Positions 38,501 to 50,373 of a DNA stretch of 64,000 nt are shown in pieces (the first letter of the stretch is position 1; each line of letters begins with the position of its first letter). The notes beneath the pieces are model-generated. The model was not told the origin of the DNA. It was given only the letters and a program-made list of their open reading frames with translations, and ran no database searches. A program made the translations under genes and the position numbers. Origin of the DNA: Geosiphon pyriformis (lineage: Eukaryota; Glomeromycota; Glomeromycetes; Archaeosporales; Geosiphonaceae); assembly GCA_016748015.1 (NCBI GenBank), contig JAAOMT010000697.1, forward strand, positions 473,034 to 537,033, written 5' to 3'.

Positions 38501-39139
38501 TGTGTTTTAAAATGTATAATATAGAAGTTCAAAAATACTTTTTGTAAAACTGGTTTACTTATTTATTTATTTAGGTCAAAAATAGAAACAAAAGTTTTTT
38601 GTATAAGATTGTTTCTTTAAAAAAAACTTTAAAAATAAATTTATTTTTGTGAAAAATATCCAATTTTATATTAACAATAAAAAAAATTATTGTAAATTAT
38701 TAAAAATAAAAATTTTGGTAAATTAAAAAAAATTTTTTTTATTAATTTAATTAAGTATAATTTTACTAAGTTTTATTCTTAAAAATTAAATTATAGATTT
38801 AATTTATGTATTTTTTATATATAACTAATTATTAAAAAACTTTTTTGCATTTTAATACAAAATTTATTATACTTATATAATAAGTTTTATATTTATAATT
38901 AAAGAAAAAAGTAAATTTAAAACAACTTTTATTATTTTTTAATATATTTAAAGTATTTTTATTTAGATAATTTTTTTTATAATAAAAATAAATAAACACT
39001 ACTTTAAAAAAATACTTTTTTTAAGTAAAATAAGCTTTTTATTAGTTTAAAAACAGTATTTTTGGCTTTAAATAAAAGTTTTTCTTTATTCAAAGTTTTT
39101 TTAAGCAGTTTATTAAAAATAGTTTAATATAATTACTGT
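38501..39139. other. AT-rich spacer
   Basis: Low-complexity A and T with almost no CpG, between the gene island and the first LTR to its right. No element could be recognised. Confidence 0.5.
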
Positions 39140-40026
39140 TGTTACAGGTAATTATTTGAGATGTTGAAACAAATAACAAATCTGTAATTTGGAACTTAAT
39201 AGCTATTACTAATAATAATTTTTAAAGATTTTAGAGTTTAAAGATTTTGGTTAAGTTCTTTATATAATAAACAAAGATTTAATTGATAATTATCTTCCAT
39301 GAATTTTTTTCTTTAGTGTAATGGCCAGTTTATTCTGATTGTTATGCTCTTTTAGTAAGCTATTTTTAAGTTTTTTACCTTTGTTTCTAAGTCTTTTACC
39401 AGACTATTTTTAATGTCAATTACTTAGTACTTAATCTTTTTAATCAATTAATAAACAACAAAAAATAAAAATAAAATAAAATAAAATTAAAAATTAAAAA
39501 ATTAATGTCTTGTTAATAGTTATAATTAAGAGCTATTGGTCTAATGTAGTTAAGTATTAAATTCTATTAACATGAAGTGTTAATAGTGTAAAAGTGATTA
39601 ATATTTTTTAATTAGATAATGATAATATAGATTGAATAATAATAGATAATTTTATTAATATTGATATAATTCTACTTCAAGTTATAAAAAACTATTTTTT
39701 AAAGAAAAGAGTATTAGATAATTACTTATCTCTAACTATTGTTTTTTATTTGAATCTGAATCTAAACTTAACTACTTTTCTTTTTTTAATATTTTTGCTA
39801 TATATATATAATTTATGTTATACAATATTTCTTGAAATTTTTTAATTTCTTTAAAAAAAATTCTGAAATTCTACAATTTTGAAATTTTTTAAAAAGAATT
39901 TTGGAATTTTAAAATTTTGAAATCTTATAATTCCTTAAGAAAAATCCTGGAATTCTTCTATTTACTATATATTTTTCTTATTGGCTATTTTTCTACTTAT
40001 TATGATTCCTATTTCTATAATTAATA
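39140..40026 (-). repeat. LTR family A, minus orientation, solo
   Basis: It starts TGTTACAGGTAATTATTTGA and ends CTATAATTAATA (family: CTATGAGTAACA), 887 bp. Landmarks include the AATGGCCAGTTTATTCTG segment near 39320 and the TATATATATAATTTATG TATA segment near 39799. No partner LTR or primer-binding site is next to it. Confidence 0.75.
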
Positions 40027-40793
40027 CTGTTATTACTATTAAAAATTTAAAAATATTTGGTATTAAAACTGTTTTTTACTATTGTTTTTTTATTTATTTA
40101 AATAATTTTTTTTATTAAAGTTTAATAAGTACAAACTAATTGCTATCTAATATACAAAACCAAAATTAAAAGTCTTAGCTAAATACAATTCACACTTTTT
40201 CTACATATTACCAATTATTCAAACCAATTAAAAACACATTATACTAATGCTTTAAAAGAAAACTTATTCAAAGAAAACATTTTTTAAACAATTTCAAATA
40301 ATATAGTACTATTAAAAATCAAGTTTACTAATTAGTTAGCTATCTTAAAAACATTAGACTTAATATTAACTGGTTTATATTTCCAAAATAACAATAAATT
40401 AGAAAACATATTATTATTAATAGCAGACAAATTCACATAAAAACCAAACATGTTAATTTTATTATAACTACACTTATTTTTTAAAACAATCATATCTCAC
40501 TCCAATTTATTCACAACTTTGCTAAAAGTACTTATATGTACTAAAATCTCATTGATTTTAAGACTGAAAACACTGTTTAATATAAGATTATTTTAACAAA
40601 CTGCTTAAACACAGTAACCAATATATTAACAAACTTAACAATCAATTTAACCAAAGCTAACAACTTAACCAAATTAGATTTCAAAGATACCAACCAAGAA
40701 AAAATTAAAAAATTACCAACAATTACAAAAGAAAAAGCAGAAGCCACCAAAAAAAAAACACAGAAAGATTTAAAAAAGCAAAAATCTTAACAT
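40027..40793. other. A-rich unidentified sequence between opposed LTRs
   Basis: This 767-bp stretch is A-rich on the plus strand with C above G, as in the Ty3 sense strand. The last 200 bp read as a Lys/Thr/Asn-rich frame (LTKANNLTKLDFKDTNQEK at about 40645-40705), reminiscent of gag-type or coiled-coil sequence. Stops are frequent upstream. No family is recognised. Confidence 0.3.
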
Positions 40794-41643
40794 TGTTACT
40801 CATAGAAATATAGGAAATATATTAGCATAATTATTAACCAATCAAAAGTAAGCGTAGTAAATGTGGAATTCCAGGATTCCTCTCAGGAATTGCAGGATTC
40901 CAGAAATTTCAGGATTCCCCAACGAGGAATTGCAGGATTCCAGAATTCCAGGATTCCTCTCAAAGGAATCACAGGATTCCAAGAATTTTAAGATTCCTGT
41001 CATGAAGAATCGAGGAATTGAGGAATCTCAATTATGTATATATAGCAGTAGTATTAGAAACAGAAAAGACAGAATTGATACCACAGAATCCTTAGCCTAG
41101 AAACAAAAATCATCAAATAAATAATTATTTCATATCTCAATCCACTTTCCACTATCAACACTTCATGTTGATAATAAGTGATACTTAACCATATTGGAAC
41201 AATAGCTCTTGATCATGGCTATTAACGGGATACTAATCTGCAAATTGCCTTGGCTTATTTCTTTTCTTTCTTTATTTTTCTCTTATTTTTCTTTATTTTA
41301 TTTTGATTTATTATTGTGCACTAACACATTGATTGAAAAGCACTGATTACTGACATCAAGGATTGCCTGGTAAAAGACCCCTGTGAAAGGGTAGGATATA
41401 TACAGAAGATACGAATTACTTACCAGAGAATTGCCGGCCACCAAGCCGAGAAAAGAATTAACAAACTTGCAAATCTGGGAAGCTCTAGATAAAACAACTA
41501 TTGAATTTCTGTTCATTATACAAAGAACTCCATCAAAACCTTCAGATACAATGCTCGCAGAATCTCATCAACGGAAATAGCTTCATGAGTACCAAGTTAT
41601 GAGTTGTTATTTACTTCAACAGCAGAAATAATCCCCTGTAACA
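40794..41643 (+). repeat. LTR family A, best preserved copy (5' LTR)
   Basis: 850 bp, starting TGTTACTCATAG and ending ATCCCCTGTAACA, so with TG...CA ends. A cluster of six GGATTCC motifs occupies 40870-40990. A TATA segment (TATGTATATATAGCAGTAG) follows at 41034, giving a plausible promoter. A primer-binding site and gag follow directly, so this was the 5' LTR of a Ty3-type element whose remaining body is lost. Confidence 0.85.
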
Positions 41644-41661
41644 TTTGGTGCTCCCTGTGAG
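41644..41661 (+). promoter_or_regulatory. primer-binding site of Ty3 family A
   Basis: TTTGGTGCTCCCTGTGAG directly follows the LTR. TGG at 41646 would pair with a tRNA CCA end, but the tRNA was not identified. Confidence 0.7.
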
Positions 41662-41702
41662 GTATAATCCTACAGAGAACCAGCACCAACCCAAATCTAA
41701 AC

Positions 41703-42732
41703 GTGGCAGAATCAGAAAATATAGGAGCAAACCATTTAGGATTCGCGAAATCCTTGTTTCAACAATACAGCCAACAATTAGGATTAAACAGTAATCATTA
41801 CCCAGCTGAATCAGTCTTTAACTTTTACATTAACAACAGAATCACTGAATGCTTAGGAGGAACAGTTAACATTGAAGCAACAAGAGAAAACTTTTACACA
41901 AAATTATTCCAACATACCAACTTACCAAAGAACTATAGTTTTGCACCAATAATCAGAGAAATCAACCAGACTATTGAAAGGTACACTCAACAACAATTTC
42001 CCATTACCTATGCAGACAAAGGTAAAGGAAGAATACAAATACCAGCACCAATACCAAAAAGAATACAGTTACCTAGTTGGAAGAAGCACAGAGTAGAATT
42101 ACCAACCACTCCATTATATCACTACACACCTGGAAGCGCCATCAACATCTTATTAGTAGACGTGTCCACCTCAAACATAACATTAACAATTGGAAAATTC
42201 CAGTTCCAAAGCAAACAATGGAAAAAAGATTTACTAGGGCCATATAGAGCATATTTTGAAGGATTTAAATCACAATCACCAACTCCATTAGGAATTCAAT
42301 CACCACTGCCTCAACCAGACTTTGGAATCGCTACCCCATGGGAACTATCTGAAGAAAAAGAGGAAAAAGAATCAGAAGATCAAGAATTTACTTACCAAAA
42401 CCCGATCACTAAAAACCCAGAAGTTGAAACCCCAAATTTCAAGCTCAGCAAAGTCTAAATCTAGAAAATTTGGAAATTGAAACCCCGAATCATCAAAGGC
42501 AGAACAATCCAAACCCCGAATTAAGTAATCAGCAAAACTTACCTCCGGTAATCATCATCAATCAACCACTGATTAATCCAGTAGCCAAACTCATACAACA
42601 GTCATTTCAACTACCATCCCAACAACCAGTACAATAACAACTACTTCAACAACCACCACAACAACCCAACTTAGATCCAATGGCCTATGCACCAATTGCA
42701 AAACTTGACAACTTTACTGGTGAAGAAAATGA
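41703..42732 (+). pseudogene. Ty3 family A gag, truncated by an LTR insertion
   Basis: Gag would form the particle around the element RNA. The open frame begins at a GTG at 41703 (translated AESENIGANHLGFAKSLFQQ) and runs 251 codons to 42458. No ATG is present just upstream, so the start has probably been altered. After stops and a frame change the protein is still recognisable at 42541-42730: PPVIIINQPLINPVAKLIQQ, a Gln/Pro-rich linker, then MAYAPIAKLDNFTGEEND, the usual entry to a Ty3-type capsid domain. It stops there at 42732, where the family C LTR begins. No capsid, protease or pol follows. Confidence 0.7.
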
Positions 42733-43716
42733 TGTTACCGGAGGTTTTTGGTCTCTTTTCTTAAATGTTGTTGATGCTTGTTTGCTGTGAATTCACGTTT
42801 TCTGGATGTGGTTGAACCTCCAGTAACTGAATTTATCTTCAAATTATCTTCTATAATTTGAACTTGCTGGGCTTAAAAGTGGAATGGCCAATTCCATGCC
42901 AGTTACTTTATATAGTTACATTGTAGTAAATGTCAACTCTTTCCCAGAAATTGCTCGTCTGGAAGCTCACTAAATTGTGTATAGTTACTTTTGCTGTGAA
43001 AGTCAACTCTTCTACAGGAATCTCGTCTGTAGACTACCCTAATGATTATGATAATAAAATAAAAGAAAAGGAAAGAAAAAAAAAATGAGGAATTGATTTG
43101 TTAAAGTCGTTTTGAATCCAGGTCTGGAAGTGTTTTAACAGTCTACTGAAATTGGTAGCTAATCAATTTCAAACTGTTAGTTGTGTTTTTGAGGATTTTC
43201 CAAATGCGATAATTTAAAGAATTTGGTTTTTCGAATTATTTGATATTTATTTCTTTTTGTGTGTGTAGGAATAGTTCTAAGTGATAAATCTAAAGTAAGA
43301 TACATTTTCTCGAAGAGAGAAGCTCTTCTTTTATACAACTTGTTGTAACACTATTCTATGAACTTGAACTTTGCTCTTTTTTACAATTTTGCTAAACTGA
43401 AGATACATTTTAGTAAACTACAGGTTATTTCTGCAAACTATTGGATATTTCGGTGAACTATTAATTATTTCGGCAAATTTCTACAAATTTCGGCGAACTT
43501 TTTGAATGTTACATAGTTCGGGGTATTGCATAATTGATTATCACAATTAGGTTACATTTGTGTTATGTACAAATTGGGTTATTAATTAAATAATAATTTT
43601 GGACATTTTGCTAATATACTAAGTGATAATTTGAAACAATAATATATGTTAATTAATAATAGGAATTATAAAGATAATTTCATGCTAAATAATATCTCTA
43701 ATTTTGTCTGGTAACA
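42733..43716 (+). repeat. LTR family C, best preserved copy
   Basis: 984 bp with perfect 7-bp inverted ends, TGTTACC at the left and GGTAACA at the right. A decayed copy in the opposite orientation is at 13497-14325. Internally it has several short repeats of the form TTTCGGYRAAC at 43440-43500. It interrupts gag on the left, and LINE copy 2 follows on the right, so the right boundary is not a simple insertion into gag. Confidence 0.75.
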
Positions 43717-46700
43717 ACAGATTTAAATACTTTGGTAGTTAATAAGAATATAGATAATATTATACTATGAAAAACTTGTACTTAAACATATGTATTGGGT
43801 CAACTACCAAAAGCTTTTTATTTGTAAATTTAAGCAATAACAAATATGTTTTAATGCTCTTACTACTTAAATTTGACAGTTCCAAGCAATTCTTATTAAT
43901 TAAATTACATGTTTCAGAAAAGTAGAGTTTTAATTTGGCAAAATTTTCTGTATTGAATATTGAACTTTCTACTGTGTCTATAAATTTTTTTGGTAATAAG
44001 TTAATAGTAGTAAAAAAAATTTTCTATTGTGTTAATGATTTAAAGAAATATTAATTCTTCAAAATTTTTTGATATAATTAGATCATCTTTTATATCTAAG
44101 TTTAGTTTAAAAAAAGCTAAGAAGTTGGCAATTAATAAAAAAATTTTAGTCAATAATAATATCAAAATAACAAATAAACATACAGATTAAGAAGTAATAA
44201 TTAAAAAAATTCATGTAAATCTTCTAAAATCAGCTGTAAAATCAGTTTTTTCTAAATTTGGCAAGATTGTATTTATTAGAATGCAGTTGATTGGTCTTTA
44301 ACAAAAAGTTTTAATAAAATTAAGTTAGTTAAAGTTACTGATTTGGTTGCAGTCAAGTAGTCTGTTCTTATGGAAAAAAAAATTGTTTGTGTTACAAAGA
44401 CTGTTGATAATAAACAAACATGAGTACTTAGAAATTAGTATTGGATTTTGCTGTATACTTTGCCAATTGGTATTACTGCTTATAATCTCTTTAAATTATT
44501 GGTTTTATATAATAAAAAAACTTGTTTTATTGGTTATAATTTAGGTTCATATATATGTAACAAATATGCTGTGATTTGTTTTATTGATAAAACATTCAAA
44601 AAAACTGCTATTGATTCTATTTTAGTCTTTAAGACTGTGAATTTACATTGAGTTGGTCTTTTTTTGGTTTGTTGTGTTTAATATAAAAAATTTGGTTATG
44701 TTTCTAATATTTGTTTAAAGGGTAATAATTTAGGTAATTATATTAAGAAAGTGGTTAATTTTCAGAATTAGATCTATCTGACAAATATATATATAAAAAA
44801 ACAGTTATTAATTGCTTGCCTAGTTTTCTTTAATAAAAAAACTTGGGCTCAAATTGCTGGTGGTTTTTCTTCTTGTGTAATTTTTTTGGTCTCTCTTAAT
44901 AATAGTTTGTCTTTAAATGTTAAACTCTTTTTATTAGTGTCTGTAGAAGTGAATAATAAGTTTGTTATCTTTGAGCACAGTTTTACTAGTTTTGTAAAAC
45001 AAGTTAAAAAGTTAACTAAAAAGTTAGATGTACTTAGATCAACAGTTTTCCAGTCTAATCCTAAATGTCAGTTATTAGTGACTTTTTTATTACAGAATCA
45101 AGAAATAAATATAATAATAAGTGAGAGTTTAAGTGCAGTTACTAGTAATAAAACTGTTACAAAAATGGCATCTTTGGATTTATTAGTGATTTTTAAGTTG
45201 GAAAACAGTTTACAGAATTTTTAGATATGATTTTGGGCCTTATAACCAAGATGAACAATATTGGTCTTGGTTCAGATATTTTTCTTCTTAATAACTGATC
45301 TTGTATTGAAGATTGATACATGTAATATTAAAAATATTAATGTTTTTGTTAAGCAGATTGATGTTGTTTAGTGATATGTTAATTTGAATAATATGATTTC
45401 TATTATTATAAAAATTAAATTAAGATCTAATATTAGGTCTTGAATAATAAATAAGTTTAAAGAAGTACAGATCTTCACATCTGGTTTGGATAAAAGTTTT
45501 TTTAATATTGAAGTGGCTATAATTATAAATAATTCATTGGCTCAGTATATTTTAAAGATTAATAAAATTTTGAGCAGAATTATTTTAGTTTATTTTTTGT
45601 TTAAAAATAAAATTTTAGTGACAATTTTGGAATTATATGCTGGTGCTTTTTTTGAAGTTAGATTCGAACAGACATTAAAAATCAATTTTTTTATTGTCAA
45701 AGCAGTCAATTTTAGTTCTTTTGTGATCTTGGATAAAGATTTCAATGAAAATTAATTAAAAAAAAGTACAAATTTCAAGTTTTGTTTAGATTTGAGTTTG
45801 GTTAATACATTTAATAAATATTTATTAGTCAAAGTTTCTATTTGAAATAACTTTAGAAGTGTTGAAAAAGTGTTAAATTTTATATTTGTAAATAAAAATC
45901 TGGTATCTTTAGTTACAAATTATAAGATTAATATTGTGTCAGAATTTTTTGATATGAATTACAAAACAGTTTTGGTTTTAGTTAGTTTAAGTGGTTTTCT
46001 GGATATTTATCTTAATAGTATTTATAAGCAAGCTAATAAAAATCAATGAAAATTTAAAATAAAAAATACAAATAAAGCCAAATAGATATAATTTAAGAAG
46101 TGTTTTTCTAATAAGTTGTTGACAGTATTAGATATGTTCAAGAAAACAGAATATTGTGGTAATTTAAATATAATATGAAAAATATTAAAAAATGTTTTAG
46201 TACAATCTACCAATATAGTGTTTTCTAAATATTAGTATAGTGAATATAATTGCTCAAAAAACAAGCAGTTATCAAAATATTTTAGGTTAAAACTGCTTAT
46301 TGCTAAGATTATAAAAAAATAGAATTTTGGAGATCTGTTGAAATTTGATTATTTTGTTAAAGTTTGGTCGATTATTGATAATATTAAAGCATCTAAAGTT
46401 GCTTATATAATTTAAAATAAAATAAGATCAACAAACATTATTAAGTATTTGTTATTGGTTAGAAAAAAATATTACAAATCCAAATATTATGAATTAAAAG
46501 CATCTAAAAACATAACTATTTGAAAAACAATTGACCAATATATAGAAATTTCTGTTCTAACAAAAAACAGATAATAAAAAGTATTTTGGAACAGTCTTTT
46601 TGCAAAGTTGTTTTGGATCATCTGGTAATAAAAAATGAATTGGTTGTAAAGTCTAATAAAATAAAACTTAGAGTTGATAAAATCATAGAAAAGTAGACAA

Positions 46701-47307
46701 AAAAATAATCAGTATTTCCAAAAATGTTTGAACTTTGGTTTTGCTAATATATGCTTTTAGATTATGTTAATAATAATGCTTTTTTTGATGTAATAAAAAA
46801 AATTGATATAGAAGAATTAGCTTTGGTAGTTAATAGTTTATTAAATAACAAGATAACTAAATTGTTGAGAATTCTAAATAAATTGTAAAAACATTACAGT
46901 AATAAGATGTTAAAATGTCTTTTAAGATTGTTAAATTTGTGTTTAACTTTAGGTATAGTTTTAGTTTCTTAGAAAAAAGCATAGGTTTTAATAATCTCCA
47001 AATCTTATAAATAAAATAATGTTTTAACAAATATTCAGCTTATTATACTGATTAAAACAGCTAGAAAAATTCTGTTAAAGATTTTTTTTGATCAGATATT
47101 CTTAATGTATAGTAAATTTAATATTTTTTATGACAATAATTTTTCAGTATTAAAGAGTATTTCAATTTGGTTTCTTATTTTTGTTATTGGATTGGTTGTC
47201 AAAAATACACTAGAGAAGAATAAAAAACTTTAATTGGTTTTGCAAGATATATGCAAGACTTATGATTTAATAGAGTGGTATTATCTAAAAGCTAGCTTAC
47301 AGCATAT
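43717..47307 (+). pseudogene. LINE copy 2, 5' portion (ORF1, endonuclease, start of RT)
   Basis: It is collinear with the LINE at 56500-59840 but heavily decayed. The ORF1 RRM-like part is at 44200-44370 (FSKFGKIVFIRMQLIGL for VSKFRKIKTNKMQLVGL). The Leu-rich tail is at 44886-45224 (FVKQVKKLTKKLDVL for LAEQIGELAKRLNSL). The endonuclease is at about 45370-46000, with LELYAG for LGLYAG and DKDFNEN for GGDFNED. The RT segment ends at about 47300, where the LTR element is inserted, after a counterpart of VLQDIRKAYD. Stops occur in every domain. Roughly the first 200-300 bp of the element are missing. Confidence 0.8.
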
Positions 47308-48198
47308 TGTTACAGATGATTATTTAGAATCTTAAAGCAAATAACAAATTCATAACTTGGTGCTAATAGCTAATATAATGAGGATATTTGAAGATTTTTG
47401 TATCTGAAAGTTTTTATGATTTAAAAGTTTTGGTTAAGTTCTTTGTATAATAGACAGAAATTTAATAGTGTTTTAGTAGTCTCCCAAAATTGCAATTCTA
47501 TTGAATTTTTTTCTCAGCATGGTGGCCAGTAATCTGGCAGAAATGCCTTTTTAGTAAGCTATTCTTAAATTATCAAACTTTATACCCTTTTTTTGAAGTC
47601 TTTTACCAGGCTATTCTTGATGTCAATAACTCAATGCTTAATTTTTTTAATCAATAGTAAATCAACAAACAAAAAAAAATAAAATAAAAATAAATAAAAA
47701 AAAATAAAAAAAAAATAAAAAATTAGTATCCTATTAATAGCCATGATTAAGAGCTATTGTTCCAGTGTGGTTAAGTGTTAGATTTTATCAACATAAAGTG
47801 TTGATAAATAGAAAAGTGATTAGATTTTCAAACAAATAACAATAACATGAATTTAAAGAATTAAAAAGATATTTTATTTATATAATTTTATTTTGGTTGA
47901 TAACAACTATTCTTGAAATAAGAGTTAATAAAAAAAAAAAAAAAAGAATTGTTCTAAATTAATAAAACTCTATTAAATTCTTCAGAAATTGCTTTTTTGC
48001 TTTTAATACTCTCACTATATATATATAATTTATGTTATATGAGATTCTTTGAATTTTTCAATTCTCTAGCCAGGAATCCTGTAATTCTGAAATTCTGCAA
48101 TTCTTTTAAGAGAAATTCTGAAATTCTACTTTTATTATGTTTATTCTGATTGGCTAATTTATGTACTAATATTTAATTCATATATTCTATGAGTAACA
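47308..48198 (-). repeat. LTR family A (3' LTR of the short element)
   Basis: Starts TGTTACAGATGATT and ends CTATGAGTAACA, 891 bp. It is slightly more decayed than its partner at 49469-50373. Confidence 0.85.
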
Positions 48199-48479
48199 TT
48201 ATTTCCTCTTTTAATATTGAGTTTCTGCGAAATCTTCTAAATTTCTCTTTTGTATCAATGTTGTTGCTGTAATTTCTATTGTTATTTTTAAATCTAATTT
48301 TATATGTAACTAGGAGTTTTTAACTATAGTGGTCTGTCCAGAATATCAATTTCAAATCTTGCATTTGTATTATGTGCATGTTCAGACATAATATTCTCAT
48401 TATTATCATTGAATTTAATTAATTCCTGCTCTATTGTAAGATTTAGAAGTGTAATATATTGTTTGGTATTTGAAGTGGA

Positions 48480-49335
48480 GTTTGAATTGTTGTTGGCAAA
48501 GTTTGAATCATCATTGTCATTAGCAGAGTTTTAATCATTGTTGTCATTAGTGGAGTTTGAATTGTTGCTGTTATTAGCAGAGTTTGAATCATTGTTGTTA
48601 TTAGTGAAGTTTAAATTGAGATTAAGTTTCAATTCCAATTTCCATTTGTTCTCACTGATTGGCTTTTTTTCAAATATATGATGCATAGAAGTGGATTGTA
48701 ACTATGTTCTAATATTCTGACTTAGGACTGTTAGGTGAGTTTTTCTGATTTATTAGTACTGTGGGAATTAGGGTTTATTGGGCTATTGAAGGTAAGTTTT
48801 CTTGTATGATAGTGGGATTTAAAATTTATTGGACTTCGAATGTTTGGGTTTTTGAATAATTCCCAGAGTTTAAATTGCTAGAGGTTTAACAAGTTTTATC
48901 AACGGTAAGTTTTTTGTGTGATAGCAGAGTTGAAATTATTGGGTTTTGAATGTTTGGGTTTTTGAATGATTAGGTCTTGAATAATCAGAGTTTTAATGAG
49001 TTTATTAAAGATAAGTTTCAAATATTTAGGGTTTTAACAATTGGGTCTTGAATAATCGGGGTTTTAATTTAACAAGTTTTTAACAAATTTATCAAAGGTA
49101 AGTTTTGAATGTTTGGGGTTTTAATAATCAGGTTTTAAATAATTGGAGTTTGAATTTAACAAGTTTTAATAAATTTATTAATAGTAATTTTCAAATGTTT
49201 GGGGTTTTAACAATTAGGCCTTGAATAATTGGAGTTAGAATTTAACAATTTTTTTATTAAAGATAAGTTTTGAATGTTCAGGGTTTTAATGATTGGGTCT
49301 TGAATAATCAGAGTTTTAATTTAACAAATTTTTCA
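48480..49335 (-). repeat. tandem repeats in the interior of the short LTR element
   Basis: Two arrays. At about 48480-48615 a 42-bp-like unit containing GTTTGAATCATTGTTGTCATT recurs four times, giving Asn/Ser-rich coding on the minus strand. At about 48830-49335 a unit of about 80-90 bp with TTTGAATG, TTGGGTCTTGAATAATC and TTTAACAAG recurs five or six times, giving Asn/Pro/Lys-rich coding on the minus strand. Both lie in the gag-like interior, so they look like expanded gag linker repeats. Confidence 0.65.
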
Positions 49336-49468
49336 AAAGTAATAGTAAAATAAAGATTTTGCAAATTCTAAGTGATTTTTCTTTGTTTTTTTTTAGTCTG
49401 CTATTTTTCTGCATGGTTGTTGTTGGTACTGGTTTTTTGTTGGATTATATTTTACAGGAAGCACCAAA

Positions 49469-50373
49469 TGTTACAGGTGATTATTTGAAATCTCAAAGCA
49501 AATAACAAACTCATAACTTGGTGCTAATAGCTAATATGATGGGGATATTTGAAGATTTTTGTGATCTAAAGGTTTTTGTATCTGAAGGTTTTCATGATCT
49601 GAAGGTTTTGGTTGAGTCTTTTGTATAATAGACAGAGATTCAATAGTGTTTCAGTAACCTTTCAGAATTGCAATTCTGTTGAATTTTTTTCTCAGCATAG
49701 TGGCCAGTAATTTGACAGAGATGTCCTTCTGATAAGCTATTTTTAAATTATTAAACTTTATACCCTTTTTTTGGAGTTTTTTACCAGACTATCTTTGATG
49801 TTAATAACTCAGTAATTAATTTCTTTAATCAGTAATAAATCAACAAACAAAAGAAAATAAAAAAAAATAAAAAAAAATAAGAAATTAGTATTCTGTCAAT
49901 AGTCATGATCAAGAGCTATTGTTCTAGTGTGGTTAAGTATTGGATTTTATCAACATGAAGTGTTAATAAATAGAAGAGTAATTAGATTTTTAAACAAATG
50001 ACAATAACATGAATTTGAAGAATTAAAAAGATATTTTATTTATATAATTCTATTTTTGTTGATAGCAATTATTCTTGAAATGAGAGTTAATAAAAAAAAA
50101 AAGAGAATTGTTCTAAATTAATAAAACTCTATTGAATTCTCCAGAAATTGCTTTTTCTGCTTTTAATACTTTTATTATATATATATAATTTATATTATAT
50201 AAGATTCTTTGAATTCTTCAATTTTTTAGTCAGGAATCTTGTAATTTTTCATATGAGAATCCTATAATTCTGCAATTCTTTTAAGAAAAATCCTGGAATT
50301 CTACTTTTATTACGTATATTTTGATTGGCTAATTTATGTACTAATATTTAATTCCTATATTCTATGAGTAATA
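49469..50373 (-). repeat. LTR family A (5' LTR of the short element)
   Basis: Starts TGTTACAGGTGATT and ends CTATGAGTAATA, 905 bp. The minus-strand primer-binding site at 49451-49468 joins it directly. Confidence 0.85.

Larger units (their letters stand above)
47308..50373 (-). mobile_element. short gag-only LTR element (family A) inside LINE copy 2
   Basis: Two LTRs in the same (minus) orientation, 47308-48198 and 49469-50373, flank an interior of only 1270 bp. A primer-binding site (TTTGGTGCTTCCTGTAAA, minus strand) sits beside the right LTR. The interior has no RT or integrase and consists largely of tandem repeats. LINE copy 2 is continuous across the insertion, and ATAT(T) on both sides is a probable target duplication. 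The element could have moved only with proteins from a complete relative. Confidence 0.8.
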
